From Bradyrhizobium sp. AZCC 2262 (GTDB lineage Bacteria; Pseudomonadota; Alphaproteobacteria; Rhizobiales; Xanthobacteraceae): a stretch of DNA of 64,000 nt. The DNA is taken from positions 1 through 64,000 of the forward strand of contig NZ_JAZHRT010000001.1 in assembly GCF_036924535.1 (NCBI RefSeq), read 5' to 3'. Both the position numbers and the translations under genes were made by a program. The notes under the pieces were generated by a model that was not told where the DNA came from, made no database searches, and was given only the letters and a program-made list of their open reading frames with translations. Shown here piece after piece: positions 53,373 through 61,673 of this stretch (positions are counted from its first letter, which is position 1; every line of letters starts with the position of its first letter).

Positions 53373-54206
53373 ATGCGTAGCGTTAAGTCTTTCATTGCCG
53401 CCGGTGCGGCCACTTTGTTGTCCCAGGCGGCGTTTGCTGCCGACATGGCGATTGCGCCGCCGCCTTATGCTCCGCCGGTGGTTGAGGATTTCGGCGGCTG
53501 GTATCTGCGTGGCGACATCGGCTTCAGCAGCCAGCGTGTCGATCGTCTGAACAACAGGCTCGACTCCACACTCACCTCGTCGGTGCAGACCAACAACTTC
53601 AACAGCGCTGGCATCTTCGGCCTCGGCGTGGGTTACAGGGTCAACAACTGGTTCCGCGCTGATGTCACCGGTGAATACCGCGGCAACTCGCAGTTCTTTG
53701 GCACCGACCGCAACACGTTTGTGGGCGGCGTCGGCACCGACACCTATCACGCGACCAAGAGCGAGTGGGTCGTCATGGCCAACGCCTATGTCGATCTCGG
53801 CACCTGGTGGTGCATCACCCCGTTCATCGGCGCCGGCGTCGGCGGCGCGCGGGTGGCGATCAACGGCTTTACCGATCAGGGCATCGTCAGCAATCCCACG
53901 CCGCCCGGCCCCGCGCTGGCGGGCCTCGCCTTCGGCGACAACGTCGCGAAGTGGAATTTTGCCTGGGCGGCCCATGCCGGTCTCGCCTACAGGGTCACGC
54001 CGAGCTTCACCGTCGAACTCGCCTATCGCTATCTCGATATGGGCGATGGCCTGACGGGCGACCTTCGCGCGTTCGACGGCACCAACAACATCAACAACCC
54101 GACGACCTTCAAGCACATCACTTCGCATGACCTGAAGCTCGGCGTGCGCTGGGACCTGACCAGCCCGCAGGTCTACGCGCCGTCGCCGCTGATCCGCAAA
54201 GGTTAA
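53373..54206 (+). CDS. Outer membrane beta-barrel protein, Omp25/RopB-like
   Basis: 277 residues from the ATG at 53373 (MRSVKSFIAAGAATLLSQ then AAFAAD cleavage region), with AAGGA about 10 bases upstream. An N-terminal Pro/Ala linker (IAPPPYAPPVVEDFGGWYLR) precedes eight or so amphipathic strands, with FGLGVGYRVNNWFRADVTGE, FIGAGVGGARVAI and FTVELAYRYLDMGDG. This is the layout of the Omp25/31-RopB family of alphaproteobacterial outer-membrane proteins. A terminator follows. Confidence 0.92.
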   Translation: MRSVKSFIAAGAATLLSQAAFAADMAIAPPPYAPPVVEDFGGWYLRGDIGFSSQRVDRLNNRLDSTLTSSVQTNNFNSAGIFGLGVGYRVNNWFRADVTGEYRGNSQFFGTDRNTFVGGVGTDTYHATKSEWVVMANAYVDLGTWWCITPFIGAGVGGARVAINGFTDQGIVSNPTPPGPALAGLAFGDNVAKWNFAWAAHAGLAYRVTPSFTVELAYRYLDMGDGLTGDLRAFDGTNNINNPTTFKHITSHDLKLGVRWDLTSPQVYAPSPLIRKG

Positions 54207-54235
54207 TCGCGACTTCCATTCGTTAACGATTGCCG

Positions 54236-54264
54236 AACGGCGCGGGTGTTTCCCGCGCCGTTTT
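54236..54264 (+). terminator. Rho-independent terminator of the porin-like gene
   Basis: AACGGCGCGGG pairs with CCCGCGCCGTT across a TGTTT loop, followed by TTTTGTTTTGG, 30 bases after the stop of the gene ending at 54206. Confidence 0.9.
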
Positions 54265-54417
54265 GTTTTGGCGCATGCCGATTGCGGATGCAGGGCTGTA
54301 CGAAAATGTTCGCCGGTTTTCCGACAAGATCTCGCCAAATGGATGCCGCGGGAACGATTGGTTAAGGTTAACAGGCGATGATCAACGCAAGTTCAGAGCG
54401 TCTGATGGAGCGTTGCG

Positions 54418-55242
54418 ATGCGTCGATTGTTGCTGGTGGCTGTGATGTGCGGAGCGGCGAGTGTCGCCCAGGCGGCTGACATGCCGGACTTGCCGTTTCT
54501 CCGAGGCAGCTTCACCGAAGGGCTGAGCGCCTCGCGGGTCAATTGGCAGGGCTTCTATGTCGGCGGTCAGGCCGGTTATGGTTCGTCCGACGCAAAGTTC
54601 GCCGGCTCGAATGAGACCATGCTTGCCACCTTGCTGGACCATAACGTCATCCAGCAGATGCAGGTTTCGCAATGGAATCTCGGCCTCGGAGGGCAATCGG
54701 CGCGCTCGTCGGCCTTCGGCGCCTTCGCCGGATACAACTCGCAATGGGACGACGTCGTCATCGGCCTCGAAGTAAGTTACGTGCACGGCAAGTTCGGGGG
54801 AGCGTCTCGCGCGACCAAGGAACTGGTCAGCGGCTCGTCGTTGTCCGACGGCTTCTTCCACGATGTTGCCGTCGATTCATCGGCATCAATTTCGATTTCG
54901 GACATGGCGACCTTCCGTGCGCGCGCCGCTTACGCGTGGGGCTGCTTTCTGCCCTACATGTTCGGCGGATTCGCGCTCGGCAAAGCCGACATCACACGTT
55001 CGGTCACCGTCTATGATGCTGTCAGCCCCACGATAAATGGAGCTTTCACGCCGCTGGCAACATTGAGCGCCACGGATGCCGTGCACAATCATCTGATCTA
55101 CGGTTACACGGCGGGCCTTGGCGTCGACGTCAATCTGGTCGGCGGTCTCTTCATGCGTGCGGAGTGGGAGTATATCCGCTTCACATCCCAGGTTGACACC
55201 AACATCAACACGGTCCGCGCCGGCCTCGGCTACAAGTTCTGA
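54418..55242 (+). CDS. Outer membrane beta-barrel protein
   Basis: 274 residues with signal peptide (LLLVAVMCGAASVAQAAD) and GGAG upstream of the ATG. Strand-rich barrel: NWQGFYVGGQAGYGSSDAKF, GAFAGYNSQWDDVVIGLEVS, FRARAAYAWGCFLPYMFGGF and MRAEWEYIRFTSQVDTN. The end YKF supplies the C-terminal phenylalanine for Bam recognition. The first strand resembles Omp25/PorOmpL-like proteins. A cysteine in the middle is unusual for the family. It sits 176 bases after the terminator of the previous barrel gene, so is transcribed separately. Confidence 0.9.
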   Translation: MRRLLLVAVMCGAASVAQAADMPDLPFLRGSFTEGLSASRVNWQGFYVGGQAGYGSSDAKFAGSNETMLATLLDHNVIQQMQVSQWNLGLGGQSARSSAFGAFAGYNSQWDDVVIGLEVSYVHGKFGGASRATKELVSGSSLSDGFFHDVAVDSSASISISDMATFRARAAYAWGCFLPYMFGGFALGKADITRSVTVYDAVSPTINGAFTPLATLSATDAVHNHLIYGYTAGLGVDVNLVGGLFMRAEWEYIRFTSQVDTNINTVRAGLGYKF

Positions 55243-55323
55243 TCCCGTCGCGGCGCCGATCCGGCGCCGTTGACAGATCTGCCGCCGCCTGTTGCAGTGT
55301 CGCCCTAACGAGGGTGGCGGCAC

Positions 55324-55914
55324 ATGAAGGTCTACGGCGATACCAATTCCGGCAATTGCCTCAAGGTGAAGTGGGTGTGCGACCATCTCGCGCTGCCCTA
55401 CACCTGGATCGCGGTCGACACGCTCAAGGGCGAGACGCGAACCACGGAGTTCCTCAAGCTCAACGGCGCCGGCCAGGTGCCGACGATCGAACTCGACGAT
55501 GGCCGCGCGCTGGCGCAATCCAACGCCATCATCCGCTATCTCGCGCGCGGTTCTCGTCTCATTCCGCAGGATGCGTTCGCGGAAGGGAAGATGGACGAGT
55601 GGCTGTTCTGGGAACAGTACAGCCATGAGCCCTACATCGCCGTCTGCCGCTTCCAGATGTTCTATCTGAAGAAGCCGGCCTCCGATCTCGACCCCGACAA
55701 GGTCAAGCGCGGCTATGCGGCGCTGGCGCGGATGGAGCACCAGCTTGCGCTGACGCCGTTTTTGGTTGGCGATGCCGTCTCGCTCGCCGACGTCTCGCTG
55801 CTGGCCTATACGCGCCTCGCACATGAAGGCGGCTTTCACCTCGACGGCTACGCCGCGGTGCGCCGCTGGATCGGCGCGACCGAAAAATTCCTCGGCCTGC
55901 CACCGGCGCGCTGA
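55324..55914 (+). CDS. Glutathione S-transferase family protein
   Basis: 196 residues. Starts MKVYGDTNSGNCLKVKWVCD, with a glutathione-side cysteine/serine region NSGNCLKVK, the cis-proline in AGQVPTIELDD and the glutathione site AQSNAIIRYLARGSRL. The helical C-terminal domain contains FLVGDAVSLADVSLLAYTRL. It resembles the GST at 38409-39062 in its N-terminal site. The GNAT gene follows 17 bases after its stop, probably co-transcribed. Confidence 0.92.
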   Translation: MKVYGDTNSGNCLKVKWVCDHLALPYTWIAVDTLKGETRTTEFLKLNGAGQVPTIELDDGRALAQSNAIIRYLARGSRLIPQDAFAEGKMDEWLFWEQYSHEPYIAVCRFQMFYLKKPASDLDPDKVKRGYAALARMEHQLALTPFLVGDAVSLADVSLLAYTRLAHEGGFHLDGYAAVRRWIGATEKFLGLPPAR

Positions 55915-55931
55915 CTACACCGGGAATTATC

Positions 55932-56402
55932 ATGTCTGCCATCTCAGAGGTTTCCATCCGCCGTGCCCGCCGCGAGGATGTCGGTCCGATCGTCGCCATG
56001 CTGGCGGACGATCCGCTCGGCGGGCCTCGTGAGCGGATCGAGGATTCGTTGCCGCAATGCTATTTCACGGCGTTCGAGACGGTCGACCGCGACCCTGGCA
56101 TCCAGCTTGTCGTCGCCGAGGACGGCGAGGGCGCCGTGGTCGGCTGCCTGCAGCTCTGCATTCTGCCGGGACTGAGTTCGCAAGGCGCCTCGCGCGGCCT
56201 GATCGAAGATGTCCGCGTCGCCAAACATTGCCGCAGCCGCGGCATCGGCGAGCAGTTGGTGCAGTGGGCGGTTGCCGAAGCGCGGGCCAAGGGATGCAAG
56301 GTGGTCGAACTGCTGACGCATCACACTCGCGTCGATGCGCAGCGATTTTATGAGCGGCTGGGCTTTGCGCGCAGCCATGTCGGCATGACCGTGCGGTTTT
56401 GA
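55932..56402 (+). CDS. GNAT family N-acetyltransferase
   Basis: 156 residues. Acetyl-CoA site: IEDVRVAKHCRSRGIGEQLV near residues 93-112 with the R-x-x-G-I-G loop, then THHTRVDAQRFYERLGFARS, the usual fourth GNAT motif. Follows the GST by 17 bases. The acceptor substrate is unknown. Confidence 0.92.
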   Translation: MSAISEVSIRRARREDVGPIVAMLADDPLGGPRERIEDSLPQCYFTAFETVDRDPGIQLVVAEDGEGAVVGCLQLCILPGLSSQGASRGLIEDVRVAKHCRSRGIGEQLVQWAVAEARAKGCKVVELLTHHTRVDAQRFYERLGFARSHVGMTVRF

Positions 56403-56567
56403 TCGCCTGCGGTTGAAGCGTATCTGTGACGAATGCCTGAGGTAGTCGTCGCTGTGCGATCCGGTTAACAACCGATAAACTACGCGGGCGTCCGTGATTT
56501 TACGGAGCGGAACGTCTCCGCTATGTCAGCGTCTCCCATGGGGCTTTGGGCAGCTTGGGGGTTTCCG

Positions 56568-56759
56568 ATGAAAAAATATTCGATTGTCCGGATCGGAAGC
56601 GAATATGTCGTGCAGGCCGGAAAGACCAGCATTCTGAAGGTCTCGAGCCGGCGGGAGGCGACCAAACTGGTCGATGCCGCCGAACTCCTGCAGCAAGAGC
56701 CGGCGCTCGACGCGGACGAGCAGCCATCAATCAGGCGTGAAGAACCCGAAGTTTCTTGA
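56568..56759 (+). CDS. Small conserved protein, unknown function
   Basis: 63 residues from the ATG at 56568 (MKKYSIVRIGSEYVVQAGKT). A short strand-rich start (YSIVRIGSEYVVQAGKTSIL) is followed by a helix (REATKLVDAAELLQQEPA) and an acidic end. GGGGG lies about 7 bases upstream. It lies between the GNAT and serC genes. A start at 56523 is possible. Function unknown. Confidence 0.6.
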   Translation: MKKYSIVRIGSEYVVQAGKTSILKVSSRREATKLVDAAELLQQEPALDADEQPSIRREEPEVS

Positions 56760-56786
56760 CGATCGGGCGCGATTCCCTTAATCACC

Positions 56787-56838
56787 GCCGCGGGACACCT
56801 CCCCCCAACGGGAGGCTTACTATCTGGAAGGATAGATC
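56787..56838 (+). promoter_or_regulatory. serC leader RNA motif (Rfam-type), two hairpins
   Basis: Immediately upstream of serC, CCTCCC (56798-56803) pairs with GGGAGG (56810-56815), then CTATC (56820-56824) pairs with GATAG (56831-56835), with the ribosome site GGAAGG in the loop and 3' arm of the second hairpin and the ATG 4 bases later. This matches the layout of the alphaproteobacterial serC leader described in Rfam, a proposed attenuator or translational regulator. Confidence 0.8.
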
Positions 56839-58011
56839 ATGACCGTGGCGAAGCCCGCTTCGCGGCCGAACGTGCCGCATTTTTCCTCCGGCCCCTGCGC
56901 CAAGCGCCCAGGCTGGAACCCCCAAAATCTCAAGGACGCAGCGCTCGGCCGCTCGCATCGTGCGAAGGTCGGAAAGGCAAAACTCAAGCTCGCGATCGAA
57001 CTGACGCGCGAGGTGCTTGAAGTGCCGGCCGATTACAAGATCGGCATCGTGCCGGCGTCCGATACCGGCGCGGTCGAAATGGCGCTGTGGTCGCTGCTCG
57101 GCGCGCGGCCCGTCACTACCATCGCCTGGGAATCCTTCGGCGAAGGCTGGGTCAGCGATATCGTCAAGGAATTGAAGCTGAAGGACGTCACCAAGCTGCA
57201 TGCCGGCTATGGTGAGATCCCCGACCTGAGCAAGGCTGATCCGGCCTCCGACATCGTCTTCACCTGGAACGGCACGACATCAGGCGTGCGCGTGCCCAAT
57301 GCCGACTGGATCAGTGCGACCCGCGAAGGTCTCACCATCTGTGACGCGACGTCGGCCGCTTTCGCGCAGCCGCTCGACTTTGCAAAGCTCGATGTGGTGA
57401 CGTTCTCCTGGCAGAAGGCGCTGGGCGGCGAGGCCGCGCACGGCATGCTGATCCTCTCACCGCGCGCGGTGGAGCGGCTCGAGACCTACAAGCCGGCATG
57501 GCCGCTGCCGAAGATTTTCCGCCTGACCAAGGGCGGCAAGCTCAACCAGGGCATCTTCGAGGGCGAGACGATCAACACGCCGTCGATGCTGTGCGTCGAG
57601 GATTATCTCGATGCGCTGAACTGGGCGAAATCGATCGGCGGCCTGAAGGCGCTGATCGCACGCGCCGACGCCAACACCAAGGTGCTGTCGGACTGGAGGG
57701 CGAAGACGCCGTGGATCGATTTCCTGGCGAAGGATTCTGCGATCCGCTCCAACACCTCGGTGTGCCTGAAGTTCACAGATCCCGCGATCACTTCGCTCAA
57801 CGCGGACGCGCAGGCGGAGTTTTCCAAGAAGCTGGTCGCGCTGGTAGAGAAGGAAGCCGCCGGTTACGATTTCGCCTATTACCGCGATGCGCCGGCGGGC
57901 CTGCGGATCTGGTGCGGCGCTACCGTGGAAGCCTCCGACGTCGCGCTGCTGACGCAGTGGATCGACTGGGCGTTCGCCGAGACCAAGGCCGCGCTGCCGA
58001 AGGCGGCTTAG
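56839..58011 (+). CDS. serC: Phosphoserine aminotransferase
   Basis: 390 residues of the alphaproteobacterial long type, starting [20 protein letters not shown]. It converts 3-phosphohydroxypyruvate plus glutamate to O-phosphoserine, the second step of serine synthesis. The PLP lysine lies in [39 protein letters not shown] and [17 protein letters not shown] are family blocks. The upstream serC leader and the downstream serA gene, about 136 bases on, support a serine-pathway unit; a palindromic repeat lies between serC and serA. Confidence 0.97.
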   Translation: MTVAKPASRPNVPHFSSGPCAKRPGWNPQNLKDAALGRSHRAKVGKAKLKLAIELTREVLEVPADYKIGIVPASDTGAVEMALWSLLGARPVTTIAWESFGEGWVSDIVKELKLKDVTKLHAGYGEIPDLSKADPASDIVFTWNGTTSGVRVPNADWISATREGLTICDATSAAFAQPLDFAKLDVVTFSWQKALGGEAAHGMLILSPRAVERLETYKPAWPLPKIFRLTKGGKLNQGIFEGETINTPSMLCVEDYLDALNWAKSIGGLKALIARADANTKVLSDWRAKTPWIDFLAKDSAIRSNTSVCLKFTDPAITSLNADAQAEFSKKLVALVEKEAAGYDFAYYRDAPAGLRIWCGATVEASDVALLTQWIDWAFAETKAALPKAA

Positions 58012-58028
58012 CTCGTCCTCTTATAGCC

Positions 58029-58122
58029 GTCGTCGCGGCCAAGCGAAGCGCGAGCCCATAACCACCAGCACGGAGTATGGGTCCCGGCTCTACGCGCCAA
58101 GAGGCGCTTCGGCCAGGACGAC
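58029..58122. repeat. REPIN-like repeat between serC and serA, divergent GTCGTC family copy D
   Basis: Starts GTCGTCGCGGCCAAGCG and ends CGGCCAGGACGAC inverted. The inner CCCATAACCACC and GTATGGGTCCC match the GTCGTCCCTGCG family (copies A-C), but the hairpin arms differ. Starts 17 bases after the serC stop and ends 25 bases before the serA start. Confidence 0.75.
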
Positions 58123-58147
58123 AGCGATTTCCCAAAGGATCACCCAA

Positions 58148-59737
58148 ATGACAAAACCCAAAGTTCTCATTTCCGACGCGCTCTCTCCCGCCGCCGTGCA
58201 GATCTTCAAAGATCGCGGCGTCGAGGTCGACTTCCAGCCCAATCTCGGCAAGGACAAGGACAAGCTCGCCGAGATCATCGGCAACTACGACGGGCTTGCG
58301 ATCCGCTCCGCGACCAAGGCCACCGCAAAAATCATCGACAAGGCCACCAGGCTGAAAGTGATCGGCCGCGCCGGTATCGGCGTCGACAATGTCGAGATAC
58401 CGGCGGCCACCGCCAAGGGCATCATCGTGATGAACACGCCGTTCGGCAATTCGATCACGACCGCCGAGCATGCGATCACGCTGATGCTGGCGCTGGCGCG
58501 CGAAATTCCGCAAGCCGACGCCTCCACTCAGGCCGGAAAGTGGGAAAAGAACCGCTTCATGGGCGTCGAGATCACCGGCAAGACGCTCGGCGTCGTCGGC
58601 TGCGGTAACATCGGCTCGATCGCCGCCGACCGCGCGCTCGGCCTGCGCATGAAGGTGGTTGCGTTCGATCCGTTCCTGTCGCCGGAACGCGCCAAGGATA
58701 TTGGCGTCGAAAAGGTCGAGCTCGACGAATTGCTGAAGCGTGCCGATTTCATCACGCTGCACACGCCGCTGACCGAGAAGACCAAGAACATCATCGACGC
58801 GGCGGCGATCGCCAAGATGAAGAAGGGCGTCCGCATCATCAACTGTGCCCGCGGCGGCCTGGTCGACGAGCAGGCGCTGGTCGACGCGCTGAATTCCAAG
58901 CATGTCGCGGGCGCCGCCTTCGACGTGTTCGTCGAGGAGCCCGCCACCAAGAACGTGCTGTTCGGCCATCCCAACGTGATCTGCACGCCGCATCTCGGCG
59001 CCGCGACCACGGAAGCGCAGGAAAATGTCGCGCTGCAGGTCGCCGAGCAGATGTCGGATTATCTGCTCACCGGCGCGATCTCGAACGCGGTGAATTTTCC
59101 GTCGATCACGGCGGAGGAAGCGCCGAAACTGAAGCCGTTCATCGAACTCGCGGAAAAGCTCGGCTCGTTCGCGGGCCAGCTCACCGAGAGTGGAATTCTC
59201 AAGGTTCAGATCACCTATGAGGGCCACGTCGCCGAGATGAAGATCAAGGCGATCACCTCGGCGGTGCTGTCGGGCCTGCTGCGGCCGATGCTGGGCGACG
59301 TCAATGTGGTTTCCGCGCCGGTCGTCGCGAAAGAGCGCGGCATGGTGGTCGATGAGATCGTGCGCGCGGCGCAGAGCGACTATGAAAGCCTGATCACGGT
59401 CACCGTCACCACGGAACGGCAGGAACGCTCGGTGTCCGGCACCGTCTATCACGACGGCAAGCCGCGGCTGGTCGACATCAAGGGCATCCGGGTCGACGCC
59501 GAATTCGGCAAGTCGATGATCTATGTCACCAACGAGGACAAGCCCGGCTTCATCGGCAGCTTTGCCGGCCTGCTCGGCGCGGCCCAGATCAACATCGCCA
59601 CCTTCCATCTCGGCCGCACCAAGCAAGGCGGCGACGCCATCGCGCTGGTCGAGATCGACGGGGCGGTCCCGCCGGACGTGCTGGTCAAGGTGCAGGCCTT
59701 GCCTCAGGTGAAGCAGGCCAAGGCGCTGGTGTTCTAA
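58148..59737 (+). CDS. serA: D-3-phosphoglycerate dehydrogenase
   Basis: 529 residues, the long type with a C-terminal ASB plus ACT domain. Oxidises 3-phosphoglycerate to 3-phosphohydroxypyruvate with NAD+, the first step of serine synthesis. NAD fold: TLGVVGCGNIGSIAADRALG; catalytic residues lie in NCARGGLVDEQALVD (Arg), VFVEEPATK (Glu) and TPHLGAATTEAQE (His). The ACT domain (about residues 450-529) normally gives serine feedback. AAGGA lies about 8 bases upstream of the ATG. Confidence 0.97.
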   Translation: MTKPKVLISDALSPAAVQIFKDRGVEVDFQPNLGKDKDKLAEIIGNYDGLAIRSATKATAKIIDKATRLKVIGRAGIGVDNVEIPAATAKGIIVMNTPFGNSITTAEHAITLMLALAREIPQADASTQAGKWEKNRFMGVEITGKTLGVVGCGNIGSIAADRALGLRMKVVAFDPFLSPERAKDIGVEKVELDELLKRADFITLHTPLTEKTKNIIDAAAIAKMKKGVRIINCARGGLVDEQALVDALNSKHVAGAAFDVFVEEPATKNVLFGHPNVICTPHLGAATTEAQENVALQVAEQMSDYLLTGAISNAVNFPSITAEEAPKLKPFIELAEKLGSFAGQLTESGILKVQITYEGHVAEMKIKAITSAVLSGLLRPMLGDVNVVSAPVVAKERGMVVDEIVRAAQSDYESLITVTVTTERQERSVSGTVYHDGKPRLVDIKGIRVDAEFGKSMIYVTNEDKPGFIGSFAGLLGAAQINIATFHLGRTKQGGDAIALVEIDGAVPPDVLVKVQALPQVKQAKALVF

Positions 59738-59905
59738 CCGCGCGTCGTTCTTTTCCCTTCAGAGAGGGGATTGCTTATCCTTCGCCGCGGTCCCGCCGCG
59801 GCGAAGTCAAATGGAAATCCCAATCGAACCAGTTCCTTCCTCGCCGCGTCTCATCACCGGGAGTGGTGGGCGTCGCTATCCGGCGAAGGGTTCAGGAGGG
59901 TATCC

Positions 59906-61564
59906 ATGCGATTGATTATGAACAGGTTTTTGTCGACGAGTGTTGTCGTGCTCACGGCGCTCGCCGCGGGTGGGGCGCGGGCGGCCGATCTCCCCGCCAG
60001 TTCGGCGGTTGATGCCGTCACCGTCTATCCCGACGGCGCCAGCGTCACGCGGATCATCTCGCTCGATCTGCCGGCGGGCGAGAATTCGGCCGTTCTCAAG
60101 GATTTTCCGCTCACGCTGGATCCGTCATCGCTGCGGGTCGAGGGCGAGGCGGACACAAAGCTCACGATCGGCGCGATCGACGCCCGTCCGCCGCGCGCGG
60201 CGCCGCCGGTCAACCTGCCCGAACTCGACAAGCGCATCGAGGCGCTGAAGGACGAGCGCGTCAATCTGCAGGGCGCGATCGATGCCGCTACGGCGCGGCG
60301 CAAATTCGCCGAGCGTTTTGCGAATACTTCTCCCGCCGGGATCGGCGACAAAGGCGAGGCGCGGCCGATTGCCGAATGGCGCGCGGCCTTTGCCGCGGTC
60401 GGCGAGGAAGTCGCCAGTGCTGACGCTGCCATCCGCGACGCCGAGCGCAAGCAGCGCGAACTCGACCGCGAAATCGCGCGTCTGGAACAAGACCGGGCGC
60501 AGAAGCCGCCGAGCAAGCTGGAAGTCCGGATCGAACTCGCGGCGGCCGCTGCGACCAAGGCGACGCTGCGCGTGACCTATGCGGTGCGCAACGCGCGCTG
60601 GATGCCGCTCTATGACGCCCGTCTGGATACCGGAGCGAAGGACCGAAAGCCCGCGCTCGAACTGGTGCGCCGCGCTGAAATCACCCAGGCCACGGGCGAG
60701 GACTGGTCGAACGTCGCGCTCAGCGTCTCCACCGTGCGCACCGCGCGCGGCGGCAGCGCGCCCGAACTCAGTTCGCTGATCGTGCAATATCCGCAAGTGC
60801 CGCGTCCGGCGCCGGCCGCGAGCGCGGCGATGGAAAGCGTCGCCCAGCCGCTCCTGCGCGGTGGGGCAGGCAGAGTGGCTGACGTGCGCGAGCGCGCCGA
60901 CGAACAGCAGGCCACGGCCGATGTCAGCGGCTTCCAGGTGGTGTTCAAAATTCCGGGCCGCGTCAGCCTCAGTGCCAGCGAAGGCGCCAAGAGCCTGCGC
61001 GTCTCCACCGCGACCATCGCCCCCGATCTCGCGGTGCGCGCCGCGCCGGTGAAGGACCCGACCGCGTTCCTCGAAGCAAGCTTCAAGCAGAACGAGGACG
61101 CGCCGCTCCTGCCGGGACGGGTCGCGATCTACCGCGACGGCATCTTCGTCGGCCGCGGCCAGATGGCCGCCGCCAGCAAGGAGGAAACCGTGCGACTCGG
61201 ATTCGGCGCCGACGACAAGATCAAGATCGAACGCACCGTCGTGAAACGCAACGAGGGATCGGCCGGCCTGATCGTGACGACGTCGAAGACCGACGAGCGC
61301 GCGTTCAAGACCACGGTCCGCAACGGCCACGATTTCCCGATCCGGATCGCGATCGAGGATCAGTTGCCGGTCAGCGAGAACGAGGACATCCAGGTCGAAA
61401 TGCTGCCGTCTACGACCCCGCCGACCGCGACCAATCTGCGTGACAGGCGTGGCGTGCTGGAATGGGCTTTTGAGGCCAAAGCGGGTGAGGTGAGGGATAT
61501 CAACTTCGCCTGGCGTGTCCGCTGGCCCAAGGACAAAGGCGTCGTGATGGTGCCTGCGGGCTAG
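59906..61564 (+). CDS. Mucoidy inhibitor MuiA family protein (DUF4139)
   Basis: 552 residues from the ATG at 59906, ribosome site AGGAGGG upstream. Signal peptide (FLSTSVVVLTALAAGGARAA), then an N-terminal DUF4140-like domain with VTVYPDGASVTRIISLDLPA. A coiled-coil region (about 95-195) follows, then a C-terminal DUF4139 domain starting LRVTYAVRNARWMPLYDARL and containing VEMLPSTTPPT and VLEWAFEAKAGEVRDINFAW. Homologues occur from bacteria to fungi; MuiA was linked to mucoid capsule phenotype in Azotobacter. Function uncertain. Confidence 0.9.
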   Translation: MRLIMNRFLSTSVVVLTALAAGGARAADLPASSAVDAVTVYPDGASVTRIISLDLPAGENSAVLKDFPLTLDPSSLRVEGEADTKLTIGAIDARPPRAAPPVNLPELDKRIEALKDERVNLQGAIDAATARRKFAERFANTSPAGIGDKGEARPIAEWRAAFAAVGEEVASADAAIRDAERKQRELDREIARLEQDRAQKPPSKLEVRIELAAAAATKATLRVTYAVRNARWMPLYDARLDTGAKDRKPALELVRRAEITQATGEDWSNVALSVSTVRTARGGSAPELSSLIVQYPQVPRPAPAASAAMESVAQPLLRGGAGRVADVRERADEQQATADVSGFQVVFKIPGRVSLSASEGAKSLRVSTATIAPDLAVRAAPVKDPTAFLEASFKQNEDAPLLPGRVAIYRDGIFVGRGQMAAASKEETVRLGFGADDKIKIERTVVKRNEGSAGLIVTTSKTDERAFKTTVRNGHDFPIRIAIEDQLPVSENEDIQVEMLPSTTPPTATNLRDRRGVLEWAFEAKAGEVRDINFAWRVRWPKDKGVVMVPAG

Positions 61565-61610
61565 CACTCCGAGCGAATTTTTGTGCGGCAAGGCCAGTCG
61601 CGGACTGCTT

Positions 61611-61642
61611 CTCCCTCTCCCCGTTCTTACGGGGAGAGGGAG
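61611..61642. repeat. Perfect 12-base-stem hairpin between convergent genes
   Basis: CTCCCTCTCCCC and GGGGAGAGGGAG flank an 8-base loop. The same core occurs at 22594-22629 and in the repeat at 24861-25020. It lies between the convergent muiA-like and phytase-like genes and may act as a transcript barrier for both. Confidence 0.7.
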
Positions 61643-61673
61643 TCGAGCGAAGGGCGGGGAGAGGTAATCGACG

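Noticed and set aside
57920..59626. 568-residue open frame opposite serA
   Set aside because: Covers serA and the end of serC on the other strand; no motif and biased composition.
60125..61591. 488-residue open frame opposite the MuiA-like gene
   Set aside because: Shadow of a gene with signal peptide, ribosome site and DUF4139 motifs.
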